Positions 42,430 to 50,900 of a stretch of 64,000 nt of DNA are shown in pieces. Below the pieces are notes generated by a model. It was not told where the DNA came from, searched no databases, and was given only the letters and a program-made list of their open reading frames with translations. This stretch comes from DASYLJ01 sp036009625 (lineage in GTDB: Bacteria > Desulfobacterota > Binatia > DP-6), in the NCBI GenBank assembly GCA_036009625.1, contig DASYLJ010000092.1:12504-76503 (forward strand). Direction: 5' to 3'. Numbering within the stretch: position 1 is the stretch's first letter; each line of letters starts with the position of its first letter. The position numbers and the translations under genes were made by a program.

Positions 42430-43692
42430 ATGACCAGAGACGACATGATCCTCGTGAGCGTCGACGACCACATCGTCGAGCCGCCCACGGTCTTCGAGCG
42501 CCACACCCCCGCCAAGTGGGCCGCGCGGGCGCCACGGCTCCTCTACGACCCGAAGCGCGGCACGCAGACGTGGACGTGGGAGGGCGGGGCGTCGGCCACG
42601 CCGTTCATCTGCGCCGTCGTGACGCTGCCGAACGAGGAGTGGGGCTACGACCCCACCACGATCGCCGAGATGCGACCCGGCTGCTACGACCACGACGCCC
42701 GCGTCCGCGACATGGACGCGAACGGCATCCTGGCGTCGATGTGCTTCCCGTCGTTCACCGGCATGGGCGGCAGCTTCTTCGCGAGCTGCCCGGACAAGGA
42801 CCTCGCCTACGCCTGCCTGCAGGCCTACAACGACTGGCACATCGACGAGTGGTGCGGCAGCCATCCGGGTCGCTTCATCCCGCTGCCGCTGTCGCCGCTG
42901 TGGTCGCCCGAGCTGGCCGCGAAGGAGGTGCGTCGCGTCGCCCGCAAGGGCGTGACGGCGATCGCATTCTCGGAAGCGCCGGAGACCTTCGGCCATCCGA
43001 GCATCCACAGCGGTGCGTGGGACCCGTTCTTCGCCGCCTGTCAGGACGAGGACATGACGATCGGCATCCACATCGCGTCGAGCAACGTGGGGCGTCCCGA
43101 TCCCGCCGTGCCGATGGAGATATCGAGCACGCTGCCGTGCTGGAACGCGCTCGCGTGCGCCGCGAACTTCCTGTGGTGCAAGTCGCTGGTGAAGTATCCG
43201 AACGTGAAGATCGCGCTGTCCGAGGGCGGCACGTCCTGGATTCCGGGATTCCTCGACCGCATGGAGCGCCAGTTCACGGTGCAGAAGTGGGTGAAGTCCG
43301 ACCTCGGCGGCCTGACGCCCACCGAGAAGTTCCGTCGCCATTTCCTGGCGTGCTTCGTGTGCGATCCATCGGGCCTGCTGCTGCGCGACCGCATCGGTAT
43401 CGACAACATCGCCTACGAGGTCGACTACCCGCACTCCGACTGTACCTTCCCCGGCTCGCCCGAGGAGCTGTGGGAGCACTTCGAGATGGCGAAGTGCAAC
43501 GACGCCGAGATCGCGAAGGTCAGCCACGAGAACGCGCTGCGCTGGCTTCGGTTCGATCCGTTCGCGCACCGTCCGCGCGAGCGGGCGACGGTGGCGGCAC
43601 TGCGCGCGGACGCGCGTGACGTCGACCTGCGGACGCGATCGAAGGCCGACTATCGCCGGGCTTACGAAGCGACCCACGGCCCGGTAGGGTGA
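42430..43692 (+). CDS. Amidohydrolase-2 family (ACMSD-like) metal-dependent hydrolase
   Basis: 420 residues. The start is MILVSVDDHIVEPPTVFERH, in which DxH is the metal motif of the amidohydrolase-2 (PF04909) family. GRFIPLPLSPLWSPELAAKE, IGIHIASSN, ALSEGGTSWIPGFLDRM and YEVDYPHSDCTFPGSPEELW match the long group usually found beside P450s and CoA enzymes in actinobacterial and Binatia-like catabolic clusters. Members cleave C-C or C-N bonds of decarboxylated or ring-opened intermediates. It is in an operon with the P450 (14 bp) and OsmC (21 bp). Confidence 0.88.
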   Translation: MTRDDMILVSVDDHIVEPPTVFERHTPAKWAARAPRLLYDPKRGTQTWTWEGGASATPFICAVVTLPNEEWGYDPTTIAEMRPGCYDHDARVRDMDANGILASMCFPSFTGMGGSFFASCPDKDLAYACLQAYNDWHIDEWCGSHPGRFIPLPLSPLWSPELAAKEVRRVARKGVTAIAFSEAPETFGHPSIHSGAWDPFFAACQDEDMTIGIHIASSNVGRPDPAVPMEISSTLPCWNALACAANFLWCKSLVKYPNVKIALSEGGTSWIPGFLDRMERQFTVQKWVKSDLGGLTPTEKFRRHFLACFVCDPSGLLLRDRIGIDNIAYEVDYPHSDCTFPGSPEELWEHFEMAKCNDAEIAKVSHENALRWLRFDPFAHRPRERATVAALRADARDVDLRTRSKADYRRAYEATHGPVG

Positions 43693-43713
43693 CGCCCCAA
43701 AGGAGGGATCGTC

Positions 43714-44142
43714 ATGCCATCGCGTAAGGCCGAAGCAGAGTGGAAGGGGAATCTCCCGCAGGGCAGTGGCACGCTCAAGCTCGGGAGCGGCGCCTTCGAG
43801 GGACCGTACTCGTTCAAGTCGCGCTTCGAGGAGGGCCAGTCGGCCACCAACCCCGAGGAGCTCATCGGGGCCGCCCACGCCGGCTGCTTCACCATGGCGC
43901 TGGCGCTCGTCCTGACGCGCGCCAAGATCACGCCGACGCGTCTGCACACGACGGCTACCGTCAAGCTCGCGCAGGTCGGCGAGGACTTCGCCATCACGGC
44001 GATCGATCTCGCGACCGAGGCGGAGATTCCGGGCATCGACGACGCGACGTTCCAGCAGCACGCGGCGAATGCGAAGCAGAACTGCCCCGTGTCGAAGGCG
44101 CTGGCAGGGACCGAGATACACCTGACGGCGAAGCTGCTGTAG
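43714..44142 (+). CDS. OsmC-family peroxiredoxin
   Basis: 142 residues, with AGGAGGG 6 bases before ATG 43714. The domain includes SATNPEELIGAAHAGCFTMALALVL with the first catalytic Cys, and AANAKQNCPVSKALAGTEI with the second Cys. This is the OsmC thiol-peroxidase pair that reduces organic hydroperoxides. Its position after a P450 and an amidohydrolase fits detoxification of peroxides made by monooxygenase uncoupling. A hairpin terminator follows 17 bp later, ending the operon. Confidence 0.9.
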   Translation: MPSRKAEAEWKGNLPQGSGTLKLGSGAFEGPYSFKSRFEEGQSATNPEELIGAAHAGCFTMALALVLTRAKITPTRLHTTATVKLAQVGEDFAITAIDLATEAEIPGIDDATFQQHAANAKQNCPVSKALAGTEIHLTAKLL

Positions 44143-44158
44143 CGGGCCGTCGACCCGG

Positions 44159-44183
44159 GGGCGGTGGTGCAGTACCGCCGCCC
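44159..44183 (+). terminator. Terminator hairpin after the osmC-like gene
   Basis: GGGCGGTGGT pairs with ACCGCCGCCC (one G-U pair) around a GCAGT loop, followed by TTT. It begins 17 bases past the OsmC stop and plausibly ends the P450-amidohydrolase-OsmC transcript. Confidence 0.6.
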
Positions 44184-44266
44184 TTTCAGGACGCGTCGAC
44201 CCGGCGTCCCGGCATCGCCGTGGGACGCGCGCGCGGTTACGCGTCTCCGTACGACCACGTACGTAC

Positions 44267-44282
44267 TTCTACGTCGGTAGAA
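44267..44282. promoter_or_regulatory. Inverted repeat upstream of the DUF3494 gene
   Basis: TTCTAC-GTCG-GTAGAA is a perfect 6-bp inverted repeat in an AT-richer patch about 150 bp before ATG 44434. Together with the neighbouring CGTACG elements it could bind a regulator; no promoter boxes are clear. Confidence 0.3.
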
Positions 44283-44433
44283 ATTCAGTCTTGTATGGTG
44301 CGGCGTCATGGCCCTATGGCGAGACATGCACAGCGAGATACAGGCCGCGGCCGGCGCGGTTCCCATTGGCGTCGGTCGCTCACGTGGAGCGAGCGATGCG
44401 CTGGCCGTCGTCGCGACGAAGAGGGTGCTCCCC

Positions 44434-46422
44434 ATGTTGGCCATTCGCAGTCTGTGTCTCATCGTGATGGCCATCGCCGTCCTTCTCCCAGGCGTGGCGC
44501 CGGCCCAGGAGCCGAGCCGGGACTTGAGCACGTACGTGCTCTTCGCGCGCGAGTCGATCCGGACGAAGGGATTCACGATCGGTGCGGGCAACATCGGCGT
44601 GAACGACGGTACGTTCATCGCGGGTGGCCTCGTCGACGCGCCGAACTCCCAGCTGGTGGCCGCTTCGGTGGTCTTCGCTCGTCACGTGGTGGATCCGCAT
44701 TGCGCCGCGCTGTTCTCGAACGACGCGACCCTGGTCGACACCTTCTGTGGGCCGGCGCAAACGTTCGCGAGTCCGATCATCGACGACATCCCGGCGGCCT
44801 GTGGCTTCCCGACGGACTTCCCGGCCTGCGACCATGCCGCCCCCGTGCTCGTGCCGGTCGGGACGACCAGGATCCTGCTCCCTGGCACCTACGGCAACGT
44901 CGTGGTGCGTGGCGGCGGCGGACAGACGGGCACTCTCGTCCTCACGGGCGGACACTACGTCTTCTGCAGCCTCAAGACGTACCGGACGTCGGAGGTGTTC
45001 TTCCAGGGGCCGTCGCAGGTCGACGTGACCGGCGACATCTTCCTCGGCCCGCAGAGCGTCACTGGACCGGCCCCGGGCTCCGGCCTCTCGTCGGCGGACA
45101 TCGAGTTCTTCGTCGACGGTCGGCGGGTGAAGTTCTCCCGGCAATCCGACGTGGCCATCGACCTCTGTGCGCCCGAAGCCCTGTTCCAGATGGCCCAGGG
45201 AACCTTCCTCGAGGGGCGCATCGTCGCGCGTGCAATGACGACGGAGCGGATCATCGTCCCGAATGCGACGACGACGACGATGTTCGACACGACGACCACG
45301 TCGACGTCGACCACGACGAGCACGAGTACGAGCACGTCGACCTCGACGACGACCAGTACGAGTACGTCGACCACGACCAGCACGAGCACGTCGACCTCGA
45401 CGACGACCAGTACGAGCACCACGTCGACGTCGACCACGACCAGCACGAGCACGTCGACCACGACGAGCACGAGCACCTCGACGAGCACGACAGCGCCGTC
45501 GGCGACGTCCACGACCACGACGACCCCGACCACCTCGACGACCTCCACGACGGGCCCGTCGACGACGAGCACCACCGCGCCGTCGACGACGACGACGACC
45601 GCGGTCCCGACGACGAGCACGACTGCACCCCCGACGACGACCACGACCGCGGTGCCGACGACGAGCACCACTACCCCCACGACCTCGACGTCCAGCACCA
45701 CGGCGCTCGTGACGACCACGACGACGAGCACGACGACCACGTCGAGTGAGCCGGCGACGACGACCACGAGCACGCCGGGCGGCACCACGACGACGACGAC
45801 GATCCAGTGTCAGGATCCGGTGCTCCTCGGCACGGCCGACAGTTTCGGCGTCCTTGCCGGCACCACCGTGACCAACAGCGGCATCACGCAGATCATGGGC
45901 GACCTCGGCGTGAGCCCGGGAACCGCGATCACGGGATTCCCGCCGGGAGTCGTCAGCGGCACGACGCACTCGGCGGACGGAGTCGCCGATACGGCGAAGG
46001 ACGATTTGACGACGGCCTACGACGATGCAGCCGGGCGGGCCGGATCCATCTCGATCGCCGGCGACATCGGCGGCGAGACGCTCACGCCGGGCGTCTACAA
46101 ATCGACGTCCTCCCTGGCGATCACGTCCGGGATTCTCACGCTCGATGCGCAGGGGGATCCGAGCCGGACGTTCATCTTCCAGATCGCGTCCACGCTCATC
46201 ACGGGTTCCGCCAGCCAGATCGTCCTCATCGGTGGCGCTCAGGCCCAGTGCATCTTCTGGCAGGTGGGCAGCTCCGCGACACTCGGAACGAACTCGACCT
46301 TCAAGGGGACCATCGCGGCCCTGACGTCGATCACGGCGACGACCGGCGTGACCGTCGACGGTCGGATCCTGGCGCGGAACGGCGCCGTCAGCCTCGACGC
46401 CAACATCATCTCGGTTCCGTGA
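44434..46422 (+). CDS. Exported ice-binding-like (DUF3494) surface protein with PGxYGNVVV domain
   Basis: 662 residues from ATG 44434, with GAGGG upstream and an immediate signal peptide (LIVMAIAVLLPGVAPAQ); an earlier ATG at 44308 would bury it. The N-terminal domain (about 30-270) has TIGAGNIGVNDGTF, LLPGTYGNVVVRGG, LVLTGGHYVFCSL and VDVTGDIFLGPQS, shared with the gene at 29911-31440. A Thr/Ser linker of about 180 residues leads to a complete DUF3494 ice-binding-type beta-solenoid (about 457-662: ITQIMGDLGVSPGTAITGF, LTTAYDDAAGR, GGAQAQCIFWQVGSSATLG). DUF3494 proteins bind ice or act as adhesins. Surface display is likely. Confidence 0.87.
   Translation: MLAIRSLCLIVMAIAVLLPGVAPAQEPSRDLSTYVLFARESIRTKGFTIGAGNIGVNDGTFIAGGLVDAPNSQLVAASVVFARHVVDPHCAALFSNDATLVDTFCGPAQTFASPIIDDIPAACGFPTDFPACDHAAPVLVPVGTTRILLPGTYGNVVVRGGGGQTGTLVLTGGHYVFCSLKTYRTSEVFFQGPSQVDVTGDIFLGPQSVTGPAPGSGLSSADIEFFVDGRRVKFSRQSDVAIDLCAPEALFQMAQGTFLEGRIVARAMTTERIIVPNATTTTMFDTTTTSTSTTTSTSTSTSTSTTTSTSTSTTTSTSTSTSTTTSTSTTSTSTTTSTSTSTTTSTSTSTSTTAPSATSTTTTTPTTSTTSTTGPSTTSTTAPSTTTTTAVPTTSTTAPPTTTTTAVPTTSTTTPTTSTSSTTALVTTTTTSTTTTSSEPATTTTSTPGGTTTTTTIQCQDPVLLGTADSFGVLAGTTVTNSGITQIMGDLGVSPGTAITGFPPGVVSGTTHSADGVADTAKDDLTTAYDDAAGRAGSISIAGDIGGETLTPGVYKSTSSLAITSGILTLDAQGDPSRTFIFQIASTLITGSASQIVLIGGAQAQCIFWQVGSSATLGTNSTFKGTIAALTSITATTGVTVDGRILARNGAVSLDANIISVP
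45271..45803 (+). repeat. ~530-bp Thr/Ser-coding tract
   Basis: ACGAGCACG, ACGTCGACC and related triplets repeat in near-identical 9-, 18- and 36-bp blocks, mixed further on with GCGCCG and GCGGTCCCG (Ala-Pro, Ala-Val-Pro). It is the longest linker in the window and a likely spot for length variation between strains. Confidence 0.87.
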
Positions 46423-46428
46423 GGTCGG

Positions 46429-46713
46429 ATGGTCACGACGACACACGTACTGGACGCGGCTGCGTGGACGTGGGGATTCCTGGCGGCGCTGCTCCACGAG
46501 CAGCGCCGGCTACGGACGCTGGGGAGCTGCTCGCCCTGGGCGCTCGGGTTGCTCGCCGGCGTGGCGTACCGTCGCACGGCGAGCCGACACCGTGCGCCGT
46601 CGGTGCGCCGTCGGAACCCTCGCCGATGCGCCTCGATGCCCTGGCGTGTGATTCGGATGCGTGCGTCGGGCCCAGCGCTCCGACGCCGAATCACGTCGTT
46701 GCGTGGCGGATGA
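46429..46713 (+). CDS. Doubtful 94-residue reading frame
   Basis: Starts 6 bp after the DUF3494 stop with GAGG at a short distance. The first 50 residues (VLDAAAWTWGFLAALLHEQ, then ALGLLAGVAYRRTA) could form one membrane segment, but the rest is Arg-rich and resembles random GC-rich translation. A terminator-like hairpin lies inside it. More likely non-coding. Confidence 0.2.
   Translation: MVTTTHVLDAAAWTWGFLAALLHEQRRLRTLGSCSPWALGLLAGVAYRRTASRHRAPSVRRRNPRRCASMPWRVIRMRASGPALRRRITSLRGG
46484..46508 (+). terminator. Terminator-like hairpin after the DUF3494 gene
   Basis: An 11-bp perfect stem (CGGCGCTGCTC pairing with GAGCAGCGCCG) with a CAC loop, 61 bases past the stop. No U-tract. Confidence 0.45.
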
Positions 46714-46871
46714 ACGCGATAGGCTGAGAGTTCGCTACGGCATGTGCGCCACGCATCACAGCCCATAGTAGTATCCACGCGATATCGATTGCAGCGGGGC
46801 ATGCAGGCGTGGTTACGTCGACGCATGCCTACTCTAGGTAGAAAAGTTTTTCTCGCAAGCCGTCCGAGTGG
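46509..46871. other. Leader region of the hybrid histidine kinase
   Basis: About 360 bp with no convincing gene. The last 130 bp are AT-richer than the surroundings. AGAAAA-GT-TTTTCT at 46840-46853 is a near-perfect palindrome just before the GTG start, and may be part of a promoter or a 5' hairpin. Confidence 0.4.
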
Positions 46872-49800
46872 GTGGTGACCCCAGGCGCACCACCCGACGC
46901 TGCGAAACGGGAGACCGCGGGGCCTGTTCCTCCAGGGCTCGGGGCGATCGTCGGTCTGGGGTCGTCGGCCGGAGGCCTGGATGCGCTGTCGAGGTTCTTC
47001 GAGGCCATGCCGTCCGACAGTGGGATGGCGTTCGTGCTCGTTCAGCATCTGGACCCGACGCACGGAAGCTTCATGGCGGAGCTCGTCGGACGACATACGA
47101 GCATGCCGGTGGTGCAGGTGCAGGCCGACGCACCGATCGTGGGCGATCACGTCTACTGCATCCCACCGGGACGGTACCTGAGCGTCAGCGGGCGGACGTT
47201 GCGCCTGACCGCTCCGGAGGGGGCCGGCAGCGTCCGCATGCCGATCGACGTCTTCCTGCGTGCCCTGGCCGCGGATGTGAAGGAACAGGCCGTGGGGATC
47301 GTCGTCTCCGGCACCGGCACCGACGGGACGATGGGCCTGCACGCGATCAGAGCCGCGGGGGGCCTGGCCATCGCGCAGGAACCGGCGACCGCGCAGCATG
47401 ACGGTATGCCGCGGAGCGCGATCGCCGCCGGGGCCGTCGACCATTGCGCGTCTCCGGAGCAGATGCCGCTCGTCCTGCTCGACTATCTCCGTCATCCATA
47501 CACGCGCGGTGCCGGCGAGGCGCCGTCCGCGCCGGCGATCGCAAAGGATCATCTGCAGGCGGTGCTGGCGATCGTGCGCAAGCGGACGGACTTCGACTTT
47601 CGCGACTACAAGCGCGGAACGCTCGCGCGCCGCATCGGGCGTCGCATGGGGCTCACGCACGTCGAGGACGTGGCCGGCTACGTTCGCCTCCTGACGGACG
47701 AACCCGACGAGGCGAAGGCGCTGTTCGAGGACCTCCTGATCAACGTGACGAGCTTCTTCCGTGACCCGGAGGTGTGGATCGAGCTGCGAGAGCGGGTGAT
47801 CCGGCCCCTCGTCGCCCGGCAGGAATCCGGGGTCCCGCTGCGTGTATGGGTGCCGGGCTGTGCCACGGGCGAGGAGGCGTACTCCATCGCGATGCTGCTC
47901 ATCGAGGAGCTGCAGGCAGCCCACAAGACGGTCTCCGTGCAGATATTCGCGTCGGACGTCGACGTCGGCGCCCTCGAAGTCGCGCGCGTCGGACTCTACC
48001 CGGAAACCGTCGCGGCCGACGTGTCGCCGGAACGACGGCGGCGGTTCTTCATCGAGGAGGCCCACGGTGCCCGGATCGGCAAGGAGCTGCGCGAGTCGGT
48101 GATCTTCGCGCGCCAGAACCTGCTCCTGGATCCGCCGTACTCGGGACTCCACCTGATCAGCTGTCGCAACGTCCTCATGTACTTCGAGGCCGCGGCGCAG
48201 AAGCGGCTCCTGCCGCTGCTGCACTTCGCGCTCCTCCAGCGCGGGAGTCTCCTGCTCGGCACCGCCGACGGGATCGGCCAGGATGAGGGTCTGTTCGAGA
48301 TACTCTCGCCGAAGGCGCGGCTGTATCGACGTGTGGGACAGACGCGTCACGACAGAGTGCAGCTTCCCACCCTCGCGGAATCGTCGTTGACCCGCCCGAT
48401 CGATCGAACGGTGGATCGCCCTGGCGCCGGACAGTTCAGCACTCTCGCGCGGCAGTTGCTGCTCGACCGCTTCGCCCCGGCATGCGTCTTGATCAACCGC
48501 CGATGCGAGATCCTCTATTTCGCGGGCCCGACCCACGACTATCTGCAGCAGCCAGCGGGTGTCCCTACCTGGAATCTGATGTCCCGTCTGCGCAACGGAC
48601 TGCAGACGAAGCTTCGCGCCGCCATCGGCGATGCGCTCGCGGACGGACGGCGGAGGCGCGTCGCCGGCGCACACGTGCGTCGCGGCGACGGGTGGCATCG
48701 TGTGGAGCTGACGGTGGAGCGCGTCCGGATCGCTCGTGAGACGGAGGGTGTCCTGCTCGTCTGCTTCGTCGACGAGCCCCGGGTGTCGGCCGTGCCGAAC
48801 GTCGTCGATGTGGGCGAGGACCGCGACGAGCCGGGAGCCCGCGAGCTCGAAGCCGAGCTCAGGACGACGCGGGAGGATCTGCAGGGCACGATCGCGGAGC
48901 TGGAGGGCTCCAACCAGGAGCTGACGGTCGCCAACGAAGAAGTCATGTCCGTCAACGAGGAGCTGCGTTCCAGCAACGAGGAGCTCGAGACCTCGAAGGA
49001 GGAGCTGAGCTCGCTCAACGAGGAGCTGAACACCGTCAACGCGCAGCTCGAGGACAGCGTCGATCAGCTCCAGCAGGTGAACAACGACCTCGACAATCTG
49101 CTGACGAGCACCAACATCGCGACCATTTTCCTCGACACCACCCTGCGTGTGCGACGCTTCACCCCGGTGGCCACCCGGCTCTTCGACCTCATGGCGCCGG
49201 ACGTGGGCCGGTCCATCGGTGACCTCGCCCAGCGCTGCCTCGATCCCGATCTCCCCTCCGATGCGGAGCAGGTGCTCGCGCACCAGGTTCCGATCAGCAA
49301 GGAGGTCCAGAGCCGGGACGGCCGGTGGTACGTTCGGCAGGCGCTGCCCTATCGCACGCATGACGACCGGATCGGCGGCGTCGTGATCACCTTTTCGGAC
49401 GTCGCCGCAGAGGCGCTTCAGGAGGCCCGGCTCTATGCCGAGGCGATCGTGGACGCGGTACGTCATCCCCTCCTGGTGCTGGACCCGACGTGTCGGGTGC
49501 AGTCGGCCAACCGGTCCTTCTACGAGACGTTCGGATTGACGCCGGACGAGACCGTTGGCGAGCTCGTCTTCGCGCTGTGCGGCCACGTGCGGGGTGCGGC
49601 GCCGCTTCCCGCCCTGCTGGGAGAGATGCTGCGTAGCGGTGGAGCGCTCGCGAACGTCGAGCTCGATCACGACGTGGGGACGATCGGCCGGAGGACGCTC
49701 CGCCTCGACACGCGCACGCTGGGCCGGCGGGGTGGCCGTCCCGACCTCATCCTGCTCGCCATCGAGGACATCACCGAGCGCAAGCGCACCGAGGTGATCC

Positions 49801-50900
49801 TGCGTGAGAGCGAAGCCATGACGCGCGCCGGTGTCCGGACGGCCATGGACGGCATGATCACGCTCGACGAGCGCGGCACCATCCTCTCGTTCAACCCGGC
49901 CGCCGAGCAGATGTTCGGCTACTCCGGTGCGGAGGTGATCGGGCAGTCCGTGGGGATGCTCGCGTCCGAGTCGGACGGCCGACTCCGGATCATCGACCCG
50001 AGTCTCCTCGGTGTCGCGCGTGAGGTCCGGGGCCGGCGCAAGGACGGGTCGGCCTTTCCGCTCGATCTGCACGTCAGTGCGTTCGACGACGGCCTCCATC
50101 GCCGGCTCGTCGGGGTGCTGCGCGACGTCACCGATCGCAAGCGGACGGAAGAAGATGGCCGGCGTCATCAGGCGGAGCTGGCGCACGTGCTCCGGATCGC
50201 GACCATCGAGCATCTGGCGAGTGGGCTCGCCCACGAGATCAATCAGCCGCTCGCTGCGATCGCCAACGAGATCGAGGCCTGCGCGACCTACGTGCGTGCC
50301 GGCACGCAGGAGCCGCGCCGCCTCCTCGCCTCGCTCGAGCATGCCGGAGCGGAGGCGTTGCGGGCGGGCGGCATCGTCCATCATCTCCGCGAGTTCGTGC
50401 AGCGCACTCCCGCACACCTCGAGGTGACGGACCTCTCCGCGGTGGTGCGGAACGCGATCCAGTGGTTCGTTCGAGAGACGGAGCAGTCGCGCATCACCGT
50501 CCGGCTCGAGCTGACGACGACGGCGCTGCGGGTCTGTGTCGACCGCATCCAGATCGAGCAGGTCCTGGTGAATCTGCTGCAGAACGCCATCGACGCCATC
50601 GGCGATGCGGTCGCCGATGTTCGAGAGATATGTATCCACACGTCACGACGAGATGATGGGATGGCCGAGGTGTCCATCGACGACACCGGCATCGGGTTCC
50701 ACGCCGCTGCGGCCGAGCGGATATACGAGCCGTACTTCACCACCAAGCCCCAGGGCATGGGGATGGGCCTCGCCATCAGCCGCAGCATCGTGGAGATGCA
50801 TCATGGCCGACTGTCGCTGGCGCCACGGACCGTCGGTGGCGGGACCACCGTCCGGATGGCCCTTCCGCTCGAAGCGATCCCGTGTGGGAGCCCGACGTGA
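46872..50900 (+). CDS. CheB-CheR-PAS hybrid histidine kinase
   Basis: 1342 residues from GTG 46872. The order is: CheB methylesterase (about 25-215; GLGSSAGGLDAL, VQHLDPTHGSF and SGTGTDGTMGL give Ser, His and Asp); CheR methyltransferase (about 230-490; VPGCATGEEAYSIAML, ISCRNVLMYF); a PAS-like segment; a coiled coil at about 656-740 rich in NEELxSSNEEL; PAS domains; HisKA with His1121 in GLAHEINQPLAA; and an HATPase (NLLQNAIDAI, then DDTGIGF). The kinase part is FixL/DctB-like. CheB and CheR domains without a chemoreceptor set usually act as sensory modules. It overlaps the response regulator gene by 1 bp. Confidence 0.92.
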   Translation: MVTPGAPPDAAKRETAGPVPPGLGAIVGLGSSAGGLDALSRFFEAMPSDSGMAFVLVQHLDPTHGSFMAELVGRHTSMPVVQVQADAPIVGDHVYCIPPGRYLSVSGRTLRLTAPEGAGSVRMPIDVFLRALAADVKEQAVGIVVSGTGTDGTMGLHAIRAAGGLAIAQEPATAQHDGMPRSAIAAGAVDHCASPEQMPLVLLDYLRHPYTRGAGEAPSAPAIAKDHLQAVLAIVRKRTDFDFRDYKRGTLARRIGRRMGLTHVEDVAGYVRLLTDEPDEAKALFEDLLINVTSFFRDPEVWIELRERVIRPLVARQESGVPLRVWVPGCATGEEAYSIAMLLIEELQAAHKTVSVQIFASDVDVGALEVARVGLYPETVAADVSPERRRRFFIEEAHGARIGKELRESVIFARQNLLLDPPYSGLHLISCRNVLMYFEAAAQKRLLPLLHFALLQRGSLLLGTADGIGQDEGLFEILSPKARLYRRVGQTRHDRVQLPTLAESSLTRPIDRTVDRPGAGQFSTLARQLLLDRFAPACVLINRRCEILYFAGPTHDYLQQPAGVPTWNLMSRLRNGLQTKLRAAIGDALADGRRRRVAGAHVRRGDGWHRVELTVERVRIARETEGVLLVCFVDEPRVSAVPNVVDVGEDRDEPGARELEAELRTTREDLQGTIAELEGSNQELTVANEEVMSVNEELRSSNEELETSKEELSSLNEELNTVNAQLEDSVDQLQQVNNDLDNLLTSTNIATIFLDTTLRVRRFTPVATRLFDLMAPDVGRSIGDLAQRCLDPDLPSDAEQVLAHQVPISKEVQSRDGRWYVRQALPYRTHDDRIGGVVITFSDVAAEALQEARLYAEAIVDAVRHPLLVLDPTCRVQSANRSFYETFGLTPDETVGELVFALCGHVRGAAPLPALLGEMLRSGGALANVELDHDVGTIGRRTLRLDTRTLGRRGGRPDLILLAIEDITERKRTEVILRESEAMTRAGVRTAMDGMITLDERGTILSFNPAAEQMFGYSGAEVIGQSVGMLASESDGRLRIIDPSLLGVAREVRGRRKDGSAFPLDLHVSAFDDGLHRRLVGVLRDVTDRKRTEEDGRRHQAELAHVLRIATIEHLASGLAHEINQPLAAIANEIEACATYVRAGTQEPRRLLASLEHAGAEALRAGGIVHHLREFVQRTPAHLEVTDLSAVVRNAIQWFVRETEQSRITVRLELTTTALRVCVDRIQIEQVLVNLLQNAIDAIGDAVADVREICIHTSRRDDGMAEVSIDDTGIGFHAAAAERIYEPYFTTKPQGMGMGLAISRSIVEMHHGRLSLAPRTVGGGTTVRMALPLEAIPCGSPT

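Noticed and set aside
44308..44433. Upstream ATG 44308 as the start of the DUF3494 protein
   Set aside because: It would put 42 charged residues ahead of a perfect signal peptide that starts at ATG 44434 with its own ribosome-binding site.
45271..45803. Second possible CRISPR/minisatellite array
   Set aside because: Same reason: continuous reading frame, triplet units and no spacers.
46429..46713. A 94-residue protein after the DUF3494 gene
   Set aside because: Kept only at low confidence: second half Arg-rich and random-like, and a hairpin lies inside it.
46239..50639. A 1466-codon open frame antisense to the hybrid kinase
   Set aside because: Its translation is Arg/His/Asp-rich with no recognisable domain, whereas the plus strand encodes every motif of CheB, CheR, PAS and kinase. 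It is a GC-bias shadow.
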